Source of the DNA: Streptomyces sp. H39-S7
GTDB taxonomy: Bacteria; Actinomycetota; Actinomycetes; Streptomycetales; Streptomycetaceae
Length of the DNA stretch: 64,000 nucleotides
Direction of reading: 5' to 3'
Assembly (NCBI RefSeq): GCF_027158205.1
Contig: NZ_JAPVLU010000030.1
Coordinates: 56,883-120,882 of the forward strand
The notes below the pieces were generated by a model. That model did not search any database. It was not told where the DNA came from and worked only from the letters and a program-made list of their open reading frames with translations. Position 1 is the first letter of the stretch. Every line of letters starts with the position of its first letter. Below, one piece after another: positions 1 through 8,811 of this stretch. A program made the position numbers and the translations under genes.

Positions 1-807
1 ATGGGCGGCACGGAACATCTCACGGTGGAACGCGTCGGCGCGACGCTCGTACTGACGCTGAACCGGCCCGAGGCGAAGAACGCCCTCTCGCTGCCGATGC
101 TGGTCGGCCTGTACGACGGCTGGCTGGAGGCCGACGCCGACGACACCATCCGCTCCATCGTCCTCACCGGGGCCGGCGGCACGTTCTGCGCCGGCATGGA
201 CCTCAAGGCGCTGGCCTCCGACGACGGCGCGATGGCTGGACAGGGGTACCGCGACCGGATGAAGGAGGACCCGGACCTGCACTGGAAGGCCATGCTCCGG
301 CACCACCGGCCGCGCAAACCGGTGATCGCCGCCGTGGAGGGGTACTGCGTGGCCGGCGGCACCGAGATCCTGCAGGGCACCGACATCCGCGTCGCCGGGG
401 AGAGCGCCACCCTCGGCCTCTTCGAGGTCCGGCGCGCGCTCTTCCCGATCGGCGGCTCCACCGTGCGGCTGCCCCGCCAGATCCCCCGCACCCACGCGCT
501 GGAGATGCTGCTCACCGGCCGCCCCTACTCCGCGGCGGAGGCGAAGGAGATCGGCCTGATCGGCCACGTCGTGCCCGACGGCACGGCGCGGGAACGGGCC
601 CTGGAGATCGCGGAACAGATCAACGCCAACGGGCCGCTGGCCGTCGAGGCGGTCAAGGCGTCCGTCTACGACACCGCGGAGATGACCGAGACGGAGGGGC
701 TCCAGCACGAACTGGAGCACGGCTGGCCGATCTTCGCGACCGCCGACGCGAAGGAAGGCCCCCGCGCCTTCGCCGAGAAGCGCCCGCCCGTCTACCGGCG
801 CCTGTGA
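1..807 (+). CDS. Crotonase-family enoyl-CoA hydratase/isomerase
   Basis: Probably hydrates or isomerises an enoyl-CoA in fatty-acid or steroid side-chain breakdown in the cytosol. The 268-residue length is normal for the crotonase family. Residues 20-30 carry the typical LNRPEAKNALS start of the fold, GTFCAGMDLKAL (about 60-71) is the first oxyanion-hole segment, and AAVEGYCVAGGTEI (about 111-124) the second. The Glu of the GGTE segment is a candidate catalytic residue. The ATG is the first base of the window, so an upstream start or ribosome site cannot be excluded. It is followed 73 bases later by an OB-fold/thiolase operon on the same strand, which supports a shared acyl-CoA pathway. The exact substrate is not visible from sequence. 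Confidence 0.88.
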   Translation: MGGTEHLTVERVGATLVLTLNRPEAKNALSLPMLVGLYDGWLEADADDTIRSIVLTGAGGTFCAGMDLKALASDDGAMAGQGYRDRMKEDPDLHWKAMLRHHRPRKPVIAAVEGYCVAGGTEILQGTDIRVAGESATLGLFEVRRALFPIGGSTVRLPRQIPRTHALEMLLTGRPYSAAEAKEIGLIGHVVPDGTARERALEIAEQINANGPLAVEAVKASVYDTAEMTETEGLQHELEHGWPIFATADAKEGPRAFAEKRPPVYRRL

Positions 808-880
808 CCGCTCCGTCGTGCATCCGGCCCGTCCGGCGTGGCCGCAGGTCGCGCACCGCGCAACGAATGGAGACCAGCCC

Positions 881-1846
881 ATGACGTCCGCCCCCGCACC
901 GGAGGTGCTCAGCGCACCCCTGGTGGTCGAATTCCCGTTCACCCGCTCGCTCGGCCCCGTCCAGAGCGCGTTCCTCACCGGCCTGCGCGAACGGACCGTG
1001 CTGGGAGTGCGCACCGGCGACGACCGGGTGCTCGTACCGCCCGTCGAATACGACCCCGTCACCTCGGCGGAGCTGCGGGAACTCGTCGAGGTCGGCGTCA
1101 CCGGCACCGTCACCACCTGGGCCTGGAACCCCGACCCCGGACGCAACCAGCCGCTCACCACCCCCTTCGCCTGGGTCCTGGTGCGCCTCGACGGCGCCGA
1201 CACCGCGATGCTGCACGCACTGGACGCGGCAGGACCCGACTCGGTCAGCACCGGCATGCGGGTACGGATCCGGTGGGCCGCCGAACGGGTCGGCGCGATC
1301 ACCGACATCGCCTGCTTCGAACCGGACGACGGCACCGGGCGGCGCGAGCCCGGCGCCACCGCGCACACCGGCGAGTTCGCCGACCCGGTGACCGGCATTG
1401 TCGCCCTCGCGCGCCTCGACTACGTCTACAGCCCCGGCCGCGCCCAGACCCGCTACCTCGCCGCGCTCGCCGACCGCAAGATGATCGGCGAACGCTGCCC
1501 GGCCTGCCGCAAGGTCTACATCCCGCCCCGGGGTGCCTGCCCCACCTGCGGCGTCGCCACCGAGGAACAGGTGGAAGTGGGGCCCGGCGGCACCATCACC
1601 ACCTTCTGCATCGTCAACATCAAGGCCCGTGGCCTCGACATCGAAGTGCCGTACGTCTACGCGCACATCGCCCTCGACGGCGCCGACCTCGCCCTGCACG
1701 GGCGCATCGGCGGCGTCCCCTACGACCAGGTGCGGATGGGCATGCGCGTCGAGCCCGTGTGGAGCGACGACGGCGGCTTCCCCGACCACTACCGGCCGAC
1801 CGGAGAGCCCGACGCCGGCTACGACACGTACAAGGAGATGGTCTAG
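881..1846 (+). CDS. OB-fold (DUF35) zinc-ribbon acyl-CoA-associated protein
   Basis: A 321-residue member of the family that partners SCP-x-like thiolases. An N-terminal region of about 170 residues precedes a rubredoxin-like zinc ribbon (CPAC then CPTC around residues 206-224) and an OB-fold with the family's GTITTFCIVNI strand. In this family the ribbon plus OB-fold binds acyl-CoA and stabilises the paired thiolase or retro-aldolase. The start chosen is ATG at 881; an in-frame extension to 818 exists but lacks any family similarity. The stop abuts the ATG of the next thiolase directly (TAG then ATG at 1847), so the two are almost certainly co-translated. The N-terminal part may be a second, degenerate OB or hot-dog-like domain; this is not settled. 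Confidence 0.82.
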   Translation: MTSAPAPEVLSAPLVVEFPFTRSLGPVQSAFLTGLRERTVLGVRTGDDRVLVPPVEYDPVTSAELRELVEVGVTGTVTTWAWNPDPGRNQPLTTPFAWVLVRLDGADTAMLHALDAAGPDSVSTGMRVRIRWAAERVGAITDIACFEPDDGTGRREPGATAHTGEFADPVTGIVALARLDYVYSPGRAQTRYLAALADRKMIGERCPACRKVYIPPRGACPTCGVATEEQVEVGPGGTITTFCIVNIKARGLDIEVPYVYAHIALDGADLALHGRIGGVPYDQVRMGMRVEPVWSDDGGFPDHYRPTGEPDAGYDTYKEMV

Positions 1847-2893
1847 ATGCGGGACGTCGCGATCGTGGCGTTCGCCCAGAGCCGCCACGTCCGCAGCTCG
1901 GCCGAGGTCTCCGAGGTCGAGATGCTCATGCCCGTGCTCCACGAGGCGCTCGGGCAGGTCGAGCTGAGGGCCGGCGAGATCGGCTTCACCTGCTCCGGCT
2001 CCTCCGACTACCTCGCGGGCCGGGCCTTCTCCTTCACCATGGCCCTGGACGGGGTCGGCGCCTGGCCGCCGATCTCCGAGTCGCACGTCGAGATGGACGG
2101 CGCCTGGGCGCTCTACGAGGCCTGGGTCAAGATCCTCACCGGTGAGGCCGACACCGCGCTGGTGTACTCCTACGGCAAGTCCTCGCCCGGCGACGTCCGC
2201 GAGGTACTGACCCGCCAACTGGACCCGTACTACGTCGCGCCGCTGTGGCCAGACTCGGTGGCGCTCGCCGCGCTCCAGGCCCAGGCCCTCATCGACGCGG
2301 GACACACCGGTGAACCCGAACTCGCCGCCGTCGCCGCCCGCAGCCGCACCTCGGCGCGCGACAACCCGTACGCGCAGCTCACCACCGTCCGCGAAGGCGA
2401 GCGGTACGTCGTCCGGCCGCTGCGCCGGCAGGACTGCCCGCCGGTCGGCGACGGCGCCGCCGCGATCGTGCTCGCCGCCGGGGACACCGCCCGCCGGCTG
2501 TGCGACCGGCCCGCGTGGATCCGCGGCCTCGACCACCGCATCGAGGCCCACAGCCTCGGGGTCCGCGACCTCACCGACTCGCCGTCCACCCGGCTCGCGG
2601 CCGAACGGGCCGGGCTGTTCGACGCACCGGTCGACACCGCCGAACTGCACGCGCCGTTCACCTCCCAGGAGATCGTCCTGCGCAGGGCGCTGCGGCTGGG
2701 CGACGACGTCGACGTCAACCCGTCCGGCGGCCCGCTCGCCGCCAACCCCGTCATGGCCGCCGGTCTGATCCGCCTCGGCGAGGCGGCCGCCCGCATCCAC
2801 CGCGGCGACTCCGACCGCGCCGTCGCCCACGCGACCTCGGGACCCTGCCTGCAGCAGAACCTGGTCGCCGTCCTGGAAGGGGATGTGAGATGA
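1847..2893 (+). CDS. SCP-x-type thiolase-fold protein (lipid-transfer protein)
   Basis: A 348-residue thiolase-fold protein of the sterol-carrier-protein-x type, which in actinobacteria acts as a thiolase or retro-aldolase on sterol or branched acyl-CoA side chains. Recognisable are the N-terminal MRDVAIVAFAQ, the FTCSGSSDYL segment near residues 44-53 in place of the usual cysteine loop, the VNPSGGPLAANP loop near 288-299 and the final HATSGPCLQQN region. The canonical thiolase catalytic Cys loop is not evident in the N-half, which is common for non-thiolytic paralogues that pair with a second subunit. It starts immediately after the OB-fold gene and overlaps the next thiolase by four bases (ATGA), so the three are one translationally coupled unit. 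Confidence 0.83.
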   Translation: MRDVAIVAFAQSRHVRSSAEVSEVEMLMPVLHEALGQVELRAGEIGFTCSGSSDYLAGRAFSFTMALDGVGAWPPISESHVEMDGAWALYEAWVKILTGEADTALVYSYGKSSPGDVREVLTRQLDPYYVAPLWPDSVALAALQAQALIDAGHTGEPELAAVAARSRTSARDNPYAQLTTVREGERYVVRPLRRQDCPPVGDGAAAIVLAAGDTARRLCDRPAWIRGLDHRIEAHSLGVRDLTDSPSTRLAAERAGLFDAPVDTAELHAPFTSQEIVLRRALRLGDDVDVNPSGGPLAANPVMAAGLIRLGEAAARIHRGDSDRAVAHATSGPCLQQNLVAVLEGDVR

Positions 2894-4056
2894 GCAAGGC
2901 ACCTGTGGCAATCGTCGGCATCGGCCAGACCAAGCACGTCGCGGCCCGGCACGACGTGTCGATCGCGGGACTCCTGCGCGAGGCGGCCCTGCGGGCGCTC
3001 GCCGACGCCGAGCTCACCTTCGCCGACATCGACGCGGTCGTCATCGGCAAGGCCCCGGACTTCTTCGAGGGTGTGATGATGCCGGAGCTGTACCTGGCGG
3101 ACGCCCTCGGAGCCGTCGGCAAACCGATGCTGCGCGTCCACACCGCGGGCTCGGTCGGGGGGTCGACCGCGCTGGTCGCCTCGAACCTGGTCGCGGCCCG
3201 CGTCCACCGCACCGTACTGACCGTCGCGTTCGAGAAGCAGTCCGAGTCCAACGCCATGTGGGGGCTCTCGCTGCCGATCCCGTTCCAGCAGCCGCTGCTC
3301 GCGGGCGCCGGCGGCTTCTTCGCCCCGCATGTGCGCGCCTACATGCGCCGTACGGGGGCGCCCGACCACATCGGGTCCCTCGTCGCGTTCAAGGACCGCC
3401 GCAACGCCCTGAAGAACCCCTACGCGCACCTGCACGAGAAGGACATCACGCTGGAGAAGGTGCGGGCCGCCCCCATGCTGTGGGACCCGATCCGCTACTC
3501 CGAGACCTGCCCGTCCTCCGACGGCGCGGTCGCGATGGTGCTCACCGACACCGAGGGCGCGGCCCGGTCGCCCCGTCCGCCCGCCTGGCTGCACGGCGGT
3601 GCCATGCGCAGCGAGCCGACGATGTTCGCCGGCAAGGACTACGTCAGCCCGCAGGCCGGCAAGGACTGCGCCGCGGACGTGTACCGGCAGGCCGGGATCA
3701 CCGATCCGCGCCGGGAGATCGACGCGGTCGAGATGTACGTGCCGTTCTCCTGGTACGAGCCGATGTGGCTGGAGAACCTCGGTTTCGCCGCCGAGGGGGA
3801 GGGCTGGAAGCTCACCGAGGCGGGCGTCACCGAACTCGACGGGGAGCTGCCCGTCAACCCGTCGGGCGGGGTGCTGTCCACCAACCCGATCGGCGCGTCC
3901 GGCATGATCCGGTTCGCCGAGGCGGCCCTGCAGGTACGCGGCCAGGCAGGTGATCACCAGGTGGAAGGGGCCCGGCGGGCGCTGGGGCACGCGTACGGCG
4001 GCGGCGCGCAGTTCTTCTCGATGTGGCTCGTCGGCGCGGACCGGCCCACCACCTGA
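2890..4056 (+). CDS. SCP-x-type thiolase, second subunit
   Basis: A 388-residue thiolase-fold protein, paralogous in architecture to the gene before it. It has MSKAPVAIVGIGQTKH at the N-terminus, a VHTAGSVGGSTAL segment near residue 80 and the VNPSGGVLSTNPIGASG loop near 322-340, followed by HAYGGGAQFF near the C-terminus. ATG at 2890 overlaps the upstream TGA (ATGA), favouring heteromeric assembly. The longer in-frame opening from 2500 lies inside the previous gene and is not coding. By analogy with actinobacterial pairs, the two thiolase-fold proteins and the OB-fold protein probably form one complex that cleaves or condenses an acyl-CoA delivered by the crotonase; this is inference. Confidence 0.84.
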   Translation: MSKAPVAIVGIGQTKHVAARHDVSIAGLLREAALRALADAELTFADIDAVVIGKAPDFFEGVMMPELYLADALGAVGKPMLRVHTAGSVGGSTALVASNLVAARVHRTVLTVAFEKQSESNAMWGLSLPIPFQQPLLAGAGGFFAPHVRAYMRRTGAPDHIGSLVAFKDRRNALKNPYAHLHEKDITLEKVRAAPMLWDPIRYSETCPSSDGAVAMVLTDTEGAARSPRPPAWLHGGAMRSEPTMFAGKDYVSPQAGKDCAADVYRQAGITDPRREIDAVEMYVPFSWYEPMWLENLGFAAEGEGWKLTEAGVTELDGELPVNPSGGVLSTNPIGASGMIRFAEAALQVRGQAGDHQVEGARRALGHAYGGGAQFFSMWLVGADRPTT

Positions 4057-4154
4057 TCGGGGGGTGTATCCGGGCAGCTTGCCCCATTGCCTGTCGGGCC
4101 AGGGGCCCGGTGGCTAGTGTGGGTCGCGGATGACGACCTGGGAGGAGAGCGGAC

Positions 4155-4394
4155 GTGGCCGAGAGCACCATCGGACAGCCGTTGACGAACGGTACGAAGC
4201 CGCAGCTGGATCTTGCGAGCGCGGAGTGGCAGTCCAGCAGTCAGGGCACGGGCGACGTCCAGATCGCCTTTGTCGAGGGCTACATCGCGATGCGGGACGG
4301 GCGGAGCCCGGACGGGCCGTCGCTGATCTTCACCCCGGCCGAATGGCGCGCCTTCGTACTCGGCGCGCGGGACGGCGAGTTCGACCTCACCTGA
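4155..4394 (+). CDS. DUF397 small protein
   Basis: A 79-residue member of DUF397, the small-protein family abundant in Streptomyces. It shows the family pattern: W near residue 25 followed by QSSSQG, a central VAFVEG/IAMRDG-like strand and the conserved FTPAEWRAFVLGARDGEFD ending. These proteins are usually encoded next to a DUF5753 helix-turn-helix regulator and are thought to act with it as a regulator/antagonist pair. Here no such partner is adjacent on either strand, so it is an orphan copy. The GTG start at 4155 follows GGAGGAGAGC, a strong ribosome site. Role unknown. Confidence 0.85.
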   Translation: MAESTIGQPLTNGTKPQLDLASAEWQSSSQGTGDVQIAFVEGYIAMRDGRSPDGPSLIFTPAEWRAFVLGARDGEFDLT

Positions 4395-4457
4395 GGCGTC
4401 CGCCGTGGACGCCCACCGCCGGCCGCCGGACCTCGTCATCGGGGCCCGGCGGCCGGC
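4395..4457. terminator. Paired hairpins between convergent genes
   Basis: Two perfect hairpins fill the gap between the DUF397 gene and the opposing MDMPI gene. The first has arms GGCGTCC (4395-4401) and GGACGCC (4407-4413) with a five-base loop. The second has 12-bp arms GCCGGCCGCCGG (4418-4429) and CCGGCGGCCGGC (4446-4457). There is no U-tract, which is usual for Streptomyces terminators. Confidence 0.6.
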
Positions 4458-4487
4458 GTTCGCGGGGCGCCGCTCTGCGGCCAGGGC

Positions 4488-5216
4488 CTATGGCCAGGGC
4501 CTGAGTTCGGGCAGCGGCTCGGCCCCGCCGTCCAGCGGGCCCTCCGGTTCGCGTCCCGCCAGCCACGCGGTCAGGTCGGTGAGCGCGCCGCGCACGGTGA
4601 CCGGCCGGCCGTCCCCCAGGACGACGGCCGGCTCGGGGCCGTCCGACGCCGCGAGCGTCAGCCGCACGCCGTCCGGTACGCGCGGTGCGAGGAAGTCCAG
4701 CACCTGCGCGCAGAATGGCCGTGACCACCGCGCGGTCCGGTACCCGATCGCCGCGTCCGCCGTGTGGATCTCCAACTCCCGCCACCAGGCGTGCGCGGCG
4801 GCCGCCAGCGTGGCGTCGCGGTAGCGCACAGGCCGCTCCAGGTCCCGCGGGCCGACGGCCGTCCACGCCTGCTCGGCTTCGTCGAGGGCCGCGGTGACGG
4901 CCGCGCGCAGTTCCGCCGCCGAGCGGCCGTGGCCTGCCTCGATCGCGGCGTCACGGGCGGGCCGCCCGCCGTCGTAGGGGTCGATCAGCTCGTCCTCGAG
5001 GGCGTAACGGGCCTGCCGGGCCAGGGCGAACCCGACCCCCTCGATATGGCTGAGCAGGTGCCCACGGGTCCAGCCGGGCAGGGCGCTCGGGGCGCGCACG
5101 TCGGCATCGGTCAGATCGACGAGCAGCCCCCGCAGCCGCGCCTGGCCGGCCAGGATCGCCGGTACGGGGTCGGGAAACCCCCGGGAGGTGCGCGGGAGTT
5201 GACGGTTCTCTGCCAT
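4488..5216 (-). CDS. Maleylpyruvate isomerase-family mycothiol-dependent protein
   Basis: A 242-residue MDMPI/DinB-like protein. The N-terminal four-helix domain carries the LPGWTRGHLLSHIEG segment with His53 and His57, which in this family bind a divalent metal together with a later Glu/His. A C-terminal domain (from about residue 160) ends with the DLTAWLAGREPEGPL pattern typical of the family. Such enzymes use mycothiol as cofactor for isomerisation or transfer. No neighbouring aromatic-catabolism gene supports a true maleylpyruvate isomerase, so the substrate is open. It is transcribed away from the following phospholipase gene. Confidence 0.8.
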   Translation of the reverse strand: MAENRQLPRTSRGFPDPVPAILAGQARLRGLLVDLTDADVRAPSALPGWTRGHLLSHIEGVGFALARQARYALEDELIDPYDGGRPARDAAIEAGHGRSAAELRAAVTAALDEAEQAWTAVGPRDLERPVRYRDATLAAAAHAWWRELEIHTADAAIGYRTARWSRPFCAQVLDFLAPRVPDGVRLTLAASDGPEPAVVLGDGRPVTVRGALTDLTAWLAGREPEGPLDGGAEPLPELRPWP

Positions 5217-5483
5217 ACGGCCCCCTCGTTGCCGACTGCGGACGCATCACCTAATGCATTGCCGTGAATATAACATTAGGAAGCCGTTGTGGGGTGGCCG
5301 GTTCCGGTGGTCCCGGTGGCGTGTACGGGACGTCCGGAGGGCTTTGCCGGTACTTGGGGCGCCCGTCATCTGGTGTGCGGCAGGCGGCCATGGCAGTCTC
5401 CGCGGATATTGGCGCGCCCGTCGCGTTGCCCCCGTTCAATACGGCGCGACCCCGCACCTGTGCCCCCTCACCGAGGAGTCGCT
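5217..5483. other. Divergent intergenic region
   Basis: The 267-base gap separates the divergently transcribed MDMPI gene (-) and phospholipase C gene (+). Short AT-rich stretches (around 5252-5282) suggest promoter elements but no clear -10/-35 pair or repeat could be assigned. Open frames running through it have poor third-position GC and are not considered coding. Confidence 0.4.
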
Positions 5484-7430
5484 TTGACGCCACTGTCCCG
5501 CCGCGGATTTCTGGGAGCGGCCGCCGGCGCCGCCGCGTTCGGCACGCTGCCCGCCGCCATCCAGCAGGCCATGGCCGCCACCTCGGCGGCCGGCACGCTC
5601 GACGATGTCGAGCACGTGGTGATCTTCATGCAGGAGAACCGTTCCTTCGATCACTACTTCGGCACGCTCAAGGGCGTGCGCGGCTTCGGTGACCGCTCGC
5701 GGCTGCGCTTCCCCAACGGCCAGGACGTGCTGCGCCAGACCGCGAAGGGACCCGCCGGCGGCAGTCTCGTCCTGCCCTGGCACCTGAACACCGCGACGAC
5801 GGACGCGCAGCGGGTGCGGGATCTCGACCACGGCTGGTCGGGCACCCACAACGCCTGGAACGGCGGCAAGTACAACAACTGGGTACCGGCCAAGAGCGCC
5901 TGGTCGATGGGGTACTACCAGCGCGCCGACATCCCGTTCCAGTTCGCGCTGGCCGAGTCGTTCACCCTCTGCGACCAGTACTTCTGCTCCGTGCAGGGGC
6001 CGACCAACCCCAACCGGCTGTACCAGTGGACCGCCACCGTCGACCCCGCGGGCAAGTACGGCGGGCCGGTCACGGACAACTCCGAGAAGGGGTACTCCTG
6101 GACCACCTACGCCGAGCGGCTGCAGTCGGCCGGCATCTCCTGGCGGGTCTACCAGCAGCAGGACAACTACGACGACAATCCGCTGGCCTGGTTCAAGAAC
6201 TTCAAGAACGCGGCCACCACCTCGCCGCTCTACGTCAACGGGATGCAGCGGCGCGGCGCCGACGCGTTCAATCAGGACGTGAAGAACGGCACGCTGCCCG
6301 CCGTGAGCTGGGTCGTGGCCCCCGCCAACCAGAGCGAGCACCCGGAGTACCCGCCCGCGTACGGCGCGAACTACACCTCGAAGTACGTCCTGGAGTCGCT
6401 CGCGGCGAACCCCGACGTCTGGGCGAAGACCGTGGTCTTCCTCAACTTCGACGAGAACGACGGGTTCTTCGACCACGTGGCGCCGCCCGTCGCGCCCGCC
6501 GGAACCGCGGACGAGTTCATCGGCGGAGTGCCCATCGGGCTCGGCCCGCGGGTGCCGATGATCGTGATCTCGCCCTGGAGCCGCGGCGGGTACGTCAACT
6601 CCGAGGTCGCCGACCACACCTCGCCGCTGCGCTTCCTGGAGAACTGGACCGGGGTGAAGGAGACCAACATCTCCGCCTGGCGCCGCACCGTCTGCGGCGA
6701 CCTGATGAGCGCCTTCGACTTCACCACCAGGAACACCACCTTTCCCTCCCTCCCCGGCACGGCCGCGCTGGTCGCCGCCTGCGACGCCCAGAACTCCCTG
6801 CCCGACGCCGCCCCGCCGGCCGCGCAGGTGGCGCCGGTCCAGGAGCCGGGCGCCCGGCCGGCCCGGCGGATCGGCTACGGCTTCGACACCACGTCGTGGA
6901 CCGAGACGTCCACGGGGCGCATCTGGATCAAGGTGGCCAACACCGGCACGCTGGGCGCCGGATTCGCGATCTACACCGTCAACCACCGGGCCTACGACAA
7001 CTGGCGCTACACCGTCCCGGTCGGCGGCAGTGTGCAGGACTACTTCAGCGCCCAGACGTACGGCGGCGGCCTGTACGACATCGACGCGCACGGCCCCGAC
7101 GGTTATCTGCGTGGCTTCAAGGGCGATGTGCGCACCTGGTCGAACGCGGCCAAGGGCCACCCCGAGGCGGCTGTGGCCATCGCCCGCGCGACGCCGCGGA
7201 ACCTGGCGCTGACGCTGACCAACGCCGGTGGCGCGGCGGTGGTCTTCACCGTGGGCGGCAACGCGGCGGGGGACGGTTCCGGCGGCAGCACGGTGACGGT
7301 CGCGGCGGGCGGCACCCAGCAGGTCGCGCTCACGGCGGCGGCCGACGGGGGCTACGACATCACCGTGACCGCGAACACCGGCGACGGCTTCGAGCGCCGC
7401 TTCGCGGGCCGCACCTACCCCGTCCAGTAG
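5484..7430 (+). CDS. Phosphocholine-specific phospholipase C, Tat-exported
   Basis: A 648-residue enzyme predicted to hydrolyse phosphatidylcholine or sphingomyelin outside the cell. The twin-arginine signal SRRGFLGAAAG begins at residue 5, with a likely AMA-type cleavage site near residue 31. The mature N-terminus has the phosphoesterase-family motif ENRSFDHYFG (51-60), in which Asn/Glu bind metal. Further signatures are NPNRLYQWTATV, FDENDGFFDHV and PMIVISPW. Two C-terminal beta-domains (after about residue 460) are the DUF756 repeats of this family. The start is set at TTG 5484, which has GAGGAG six bases upstream and begins exactly at the Tat signal; the in-frame extension to 5289 would bury that signal. 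Likely phosphate or lipid scavenging. Confidence 0.92.
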   Translation: MTPLSRRGFLGAAAGAAAFGTLPAAIQQAMAATSAAGTLDDVEHVVIFMQENRSFDHYFGTLKGVRGFGDRSRLRFPNGQDVLRQTAKGPAGGSLVLPWHLNTATTDAQRVRDLDHGWSGTHNAWNGGKYNNWVPAKSAWSMGYYQRADIPFQFALAESFTLCDQYFCSVQGPTNPNRLYQWTATVDPAGKYGGPVTDNSEKGYSWTTYAERLQSAGISWRVYQQQDNYDDNPLAWFKNFKNAATTSPLYVNGMQRRGADAFNQDVKNGTLPAVSWVVAPANQSEHPEYPPAYGANYTSKYVLESLAANPDVWAKTVVFLNFDENDGFFDHVAPPVAPAGTADEFIGGVPIGLGPRVPMIVISPWSRGGYVNSEVADHTSPLRFLENWTGVKETNISAWRRTVCGDLMSAFDFTTRNTTFPSLPGTAALVAACDAQNSLPDAAPPAAQVAPVQEPGARPARRIGYGFDTTSWTETSTGRIWIKVANTGTLGAGFAIYTVNHRAYDNWRYTVPVGGSVQDYFSAQTYGGGLYDIDAHGPDGYLRGFKGDVRTWSNAAKGHPEAAVAIARATPRNLALTLTNAGGAAVVFTVGGNAAGDGSGGSTVTVAAGGTQQVALTAAADGGYDITVTANTGDGFERRFAGRTYPVQ

Positions 7431-7455
7431 CGCGGGGCGGCCCCCGCCCGGGAAC

Positions 7456-7512
7456 CGTACGGAAGGGGGCCGGGAGCCGCACCCCCGTGCGGCCCCGGCC
7501 CCCTGCCGTACG
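7456..7512. terminator. Long bidirectional terminator hairpin
   Basis: A 57-base near-perfect hairpin lies between the convergent phospholipase C and terpene synthase genes. Its arms pair in three blocks: CGTACGG (7456-7462) with CCGTACG (7506-7512), GGGGGCCGGG (7465-7474) with CCCGGCCCCC (7494-7503), and GCCGCAC (7476-7482) with GTGCGGC (7487-7493). Only the AA/TG step interrupts it. Confidence 0.78.
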
Positions 7513-7534
7513 CCCGTCCGGTCCCGGTCCGGAG

Positions 7535-8629
7535 TCAGCCGCCGCCGCGGCCCCGGTCCGCGCTGAACAGGTCCGACCACGGCCGCTGCCGCCCGCCGCT
7601 CACCGCGGCGACCCCCGAAGCGCGGTAGCGGGCGGTCTCCAGGGACCAGTCGAGATTGCCGCGCATCACATGGCGCATGGCACGCACGTAGTCCTCCACC
7701 TGGGCCCGCAGTTCGGGCGCGGCGTCGTACGCGTCGAGCACCGCCGGCAGGCGGTCGGCGAGCAGCTGGAACCGCTTCACCCGCGCGTTGGCGGCCCGCG
7801 CGATGAGTTCCACGGCCCCGTTCAGGGTGTGGTCCGTGGTGTCGAGCAGCAGGATCACGCTGTTGTTGACGTCCCCGGCCGCCAGTTCCTTGTCCACCGA
7901 CATGATGTCGTTCACGAAGATCACCACGTCGCCGGTGATCTCCCGCATCTCGGCGAGCGCGCCCGAGTGCAGCATCTCCGGCAGGGTGTAGCCGCCGCAC
8001 CGCTCGGCGAAGTCCAGGCACGGCTGGACGCCGATGGAGTCCCGCCGGCCCCGCAGGAAGGTCCCGAGGGTCATGGCCGGCCGCCGCGTCCGGTTCAGTG
8101 ACTCCCAGTGATACGCCCGCAGGTAGTCCCGCCAGTGATCACGGAACCGGTGCTGCCACACGGTCGGCGTGCCGGCGGCCGAGCGCGTCCAGATGTCGCG
8201 GAATCCTTCGGCGAGCGGGTTGTCCGACGGGTTCGGGGCGCCCCCGCGGGGGGAAGGTGGTTCGTAGAGGATGGACACCAACGTGTCGACCTCGCGTTCC
8301 ACGTCGTCCGGCCGGCGCCCCAGAGGGCCGTCGAACTGGTCGTCGAAGATGAAGAACCAGGCGTTGAAGTCGGCGGCGAGGTCGAGGTCGGGTCCGGTCG
8401 CGCGGGGGTAGAAGAACGCCATCAGGCGCTCCAGCCGCAGGGCGTCGTACTCCTCGACGTCGCGGTCGAAGCGGAGTATTTCCAGGTCGCGCAGCCATTG
8501 CAGGGTGTGCCGCCGGGACCGGTCGGTGTGCGGGCTCGAGCGGCCCTGGAAGGGGATGCTCAGCAGGGTGGTGCGTTCCGCGAGGATGTCGCGCTGGATG
8601 GGGCCGCTGGGGGCTGTGGTGTCCGACAA
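7535..8629 (-). CDS. Class I terpene synthase (sesquiterpene cyclase-like)
   Basis: A 364-residue bacterial terpene cyclase. The aspartate-rich metal motif is DDQFD (96-100) within WFFIFDDQFDG. The NSE triad is NDIMSVDKE (240-248), with Asn240, Ser244 and Glu248 as Mg ligands. The C-terminal RY pair (334-335) is also present. All residues needed to ionise a prenyl diphosphate are therefore intact. TTG at 8629 is preferred as start because GAGGTG sits six bases before it and translation begins MSDTTAPSGP; GTG at 8638 is the alternative. No prenyl transferase, P450 or methyltransferase is adjacent, so the product may leave as a simple volatile hydrocarbon or alcohol. The divergent LAL regulator 182 bases away may control it. 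The product cannot be read from sequence. Confidence 0.9.
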   Translation of the reverse strand: MSDTTAPSGPIQRDILAERTTLLSIPFQGRSSPHTDRSRRHTLQWLRDLEILRFDRDVEEYDALRLERLMAFFYPRATGPDLDLAADFNAWFFIFDDQFDGPLGRRPDDVEREVDTLVSILYEPPSPRGGAPNPSDNPLAEGFRDIWTRSAAGTPTVWQHRFRDHWRDYLRAYHWESLNRTRRPAMTLGTFLRGRRDSIGVQPCLDFAERCGGYTLPEMLHSGALAEMREITGDVVIFVNDIMSVDKELAAGDVNNSVILLLDTTDHTLNGAVELIARAANARVKRFQLLADRLPAVLDAYDAAPELRAQVEDYVRAMRHVMRGNLDWSLETARYRASGVAAVSGGRQRPWSDLFSADRGRGGG

Positions 8630-8811
8630 GATGCCCACCTCGGGTTGCTTCGCGGTCGGTCCGGAGCCGCCCGGACCGCGGGGAAAGTGAACTGGCGTTT
8701 GCCATCTACCCGTTCGTCCGACGTGGATATCACCAGGGAGCACTACGGAGCGTCCCGACGGGCGTACGCTCGGCGCTACCTGCCGAACAGGCAACGAGAA
8801 CGGGAACGGAC

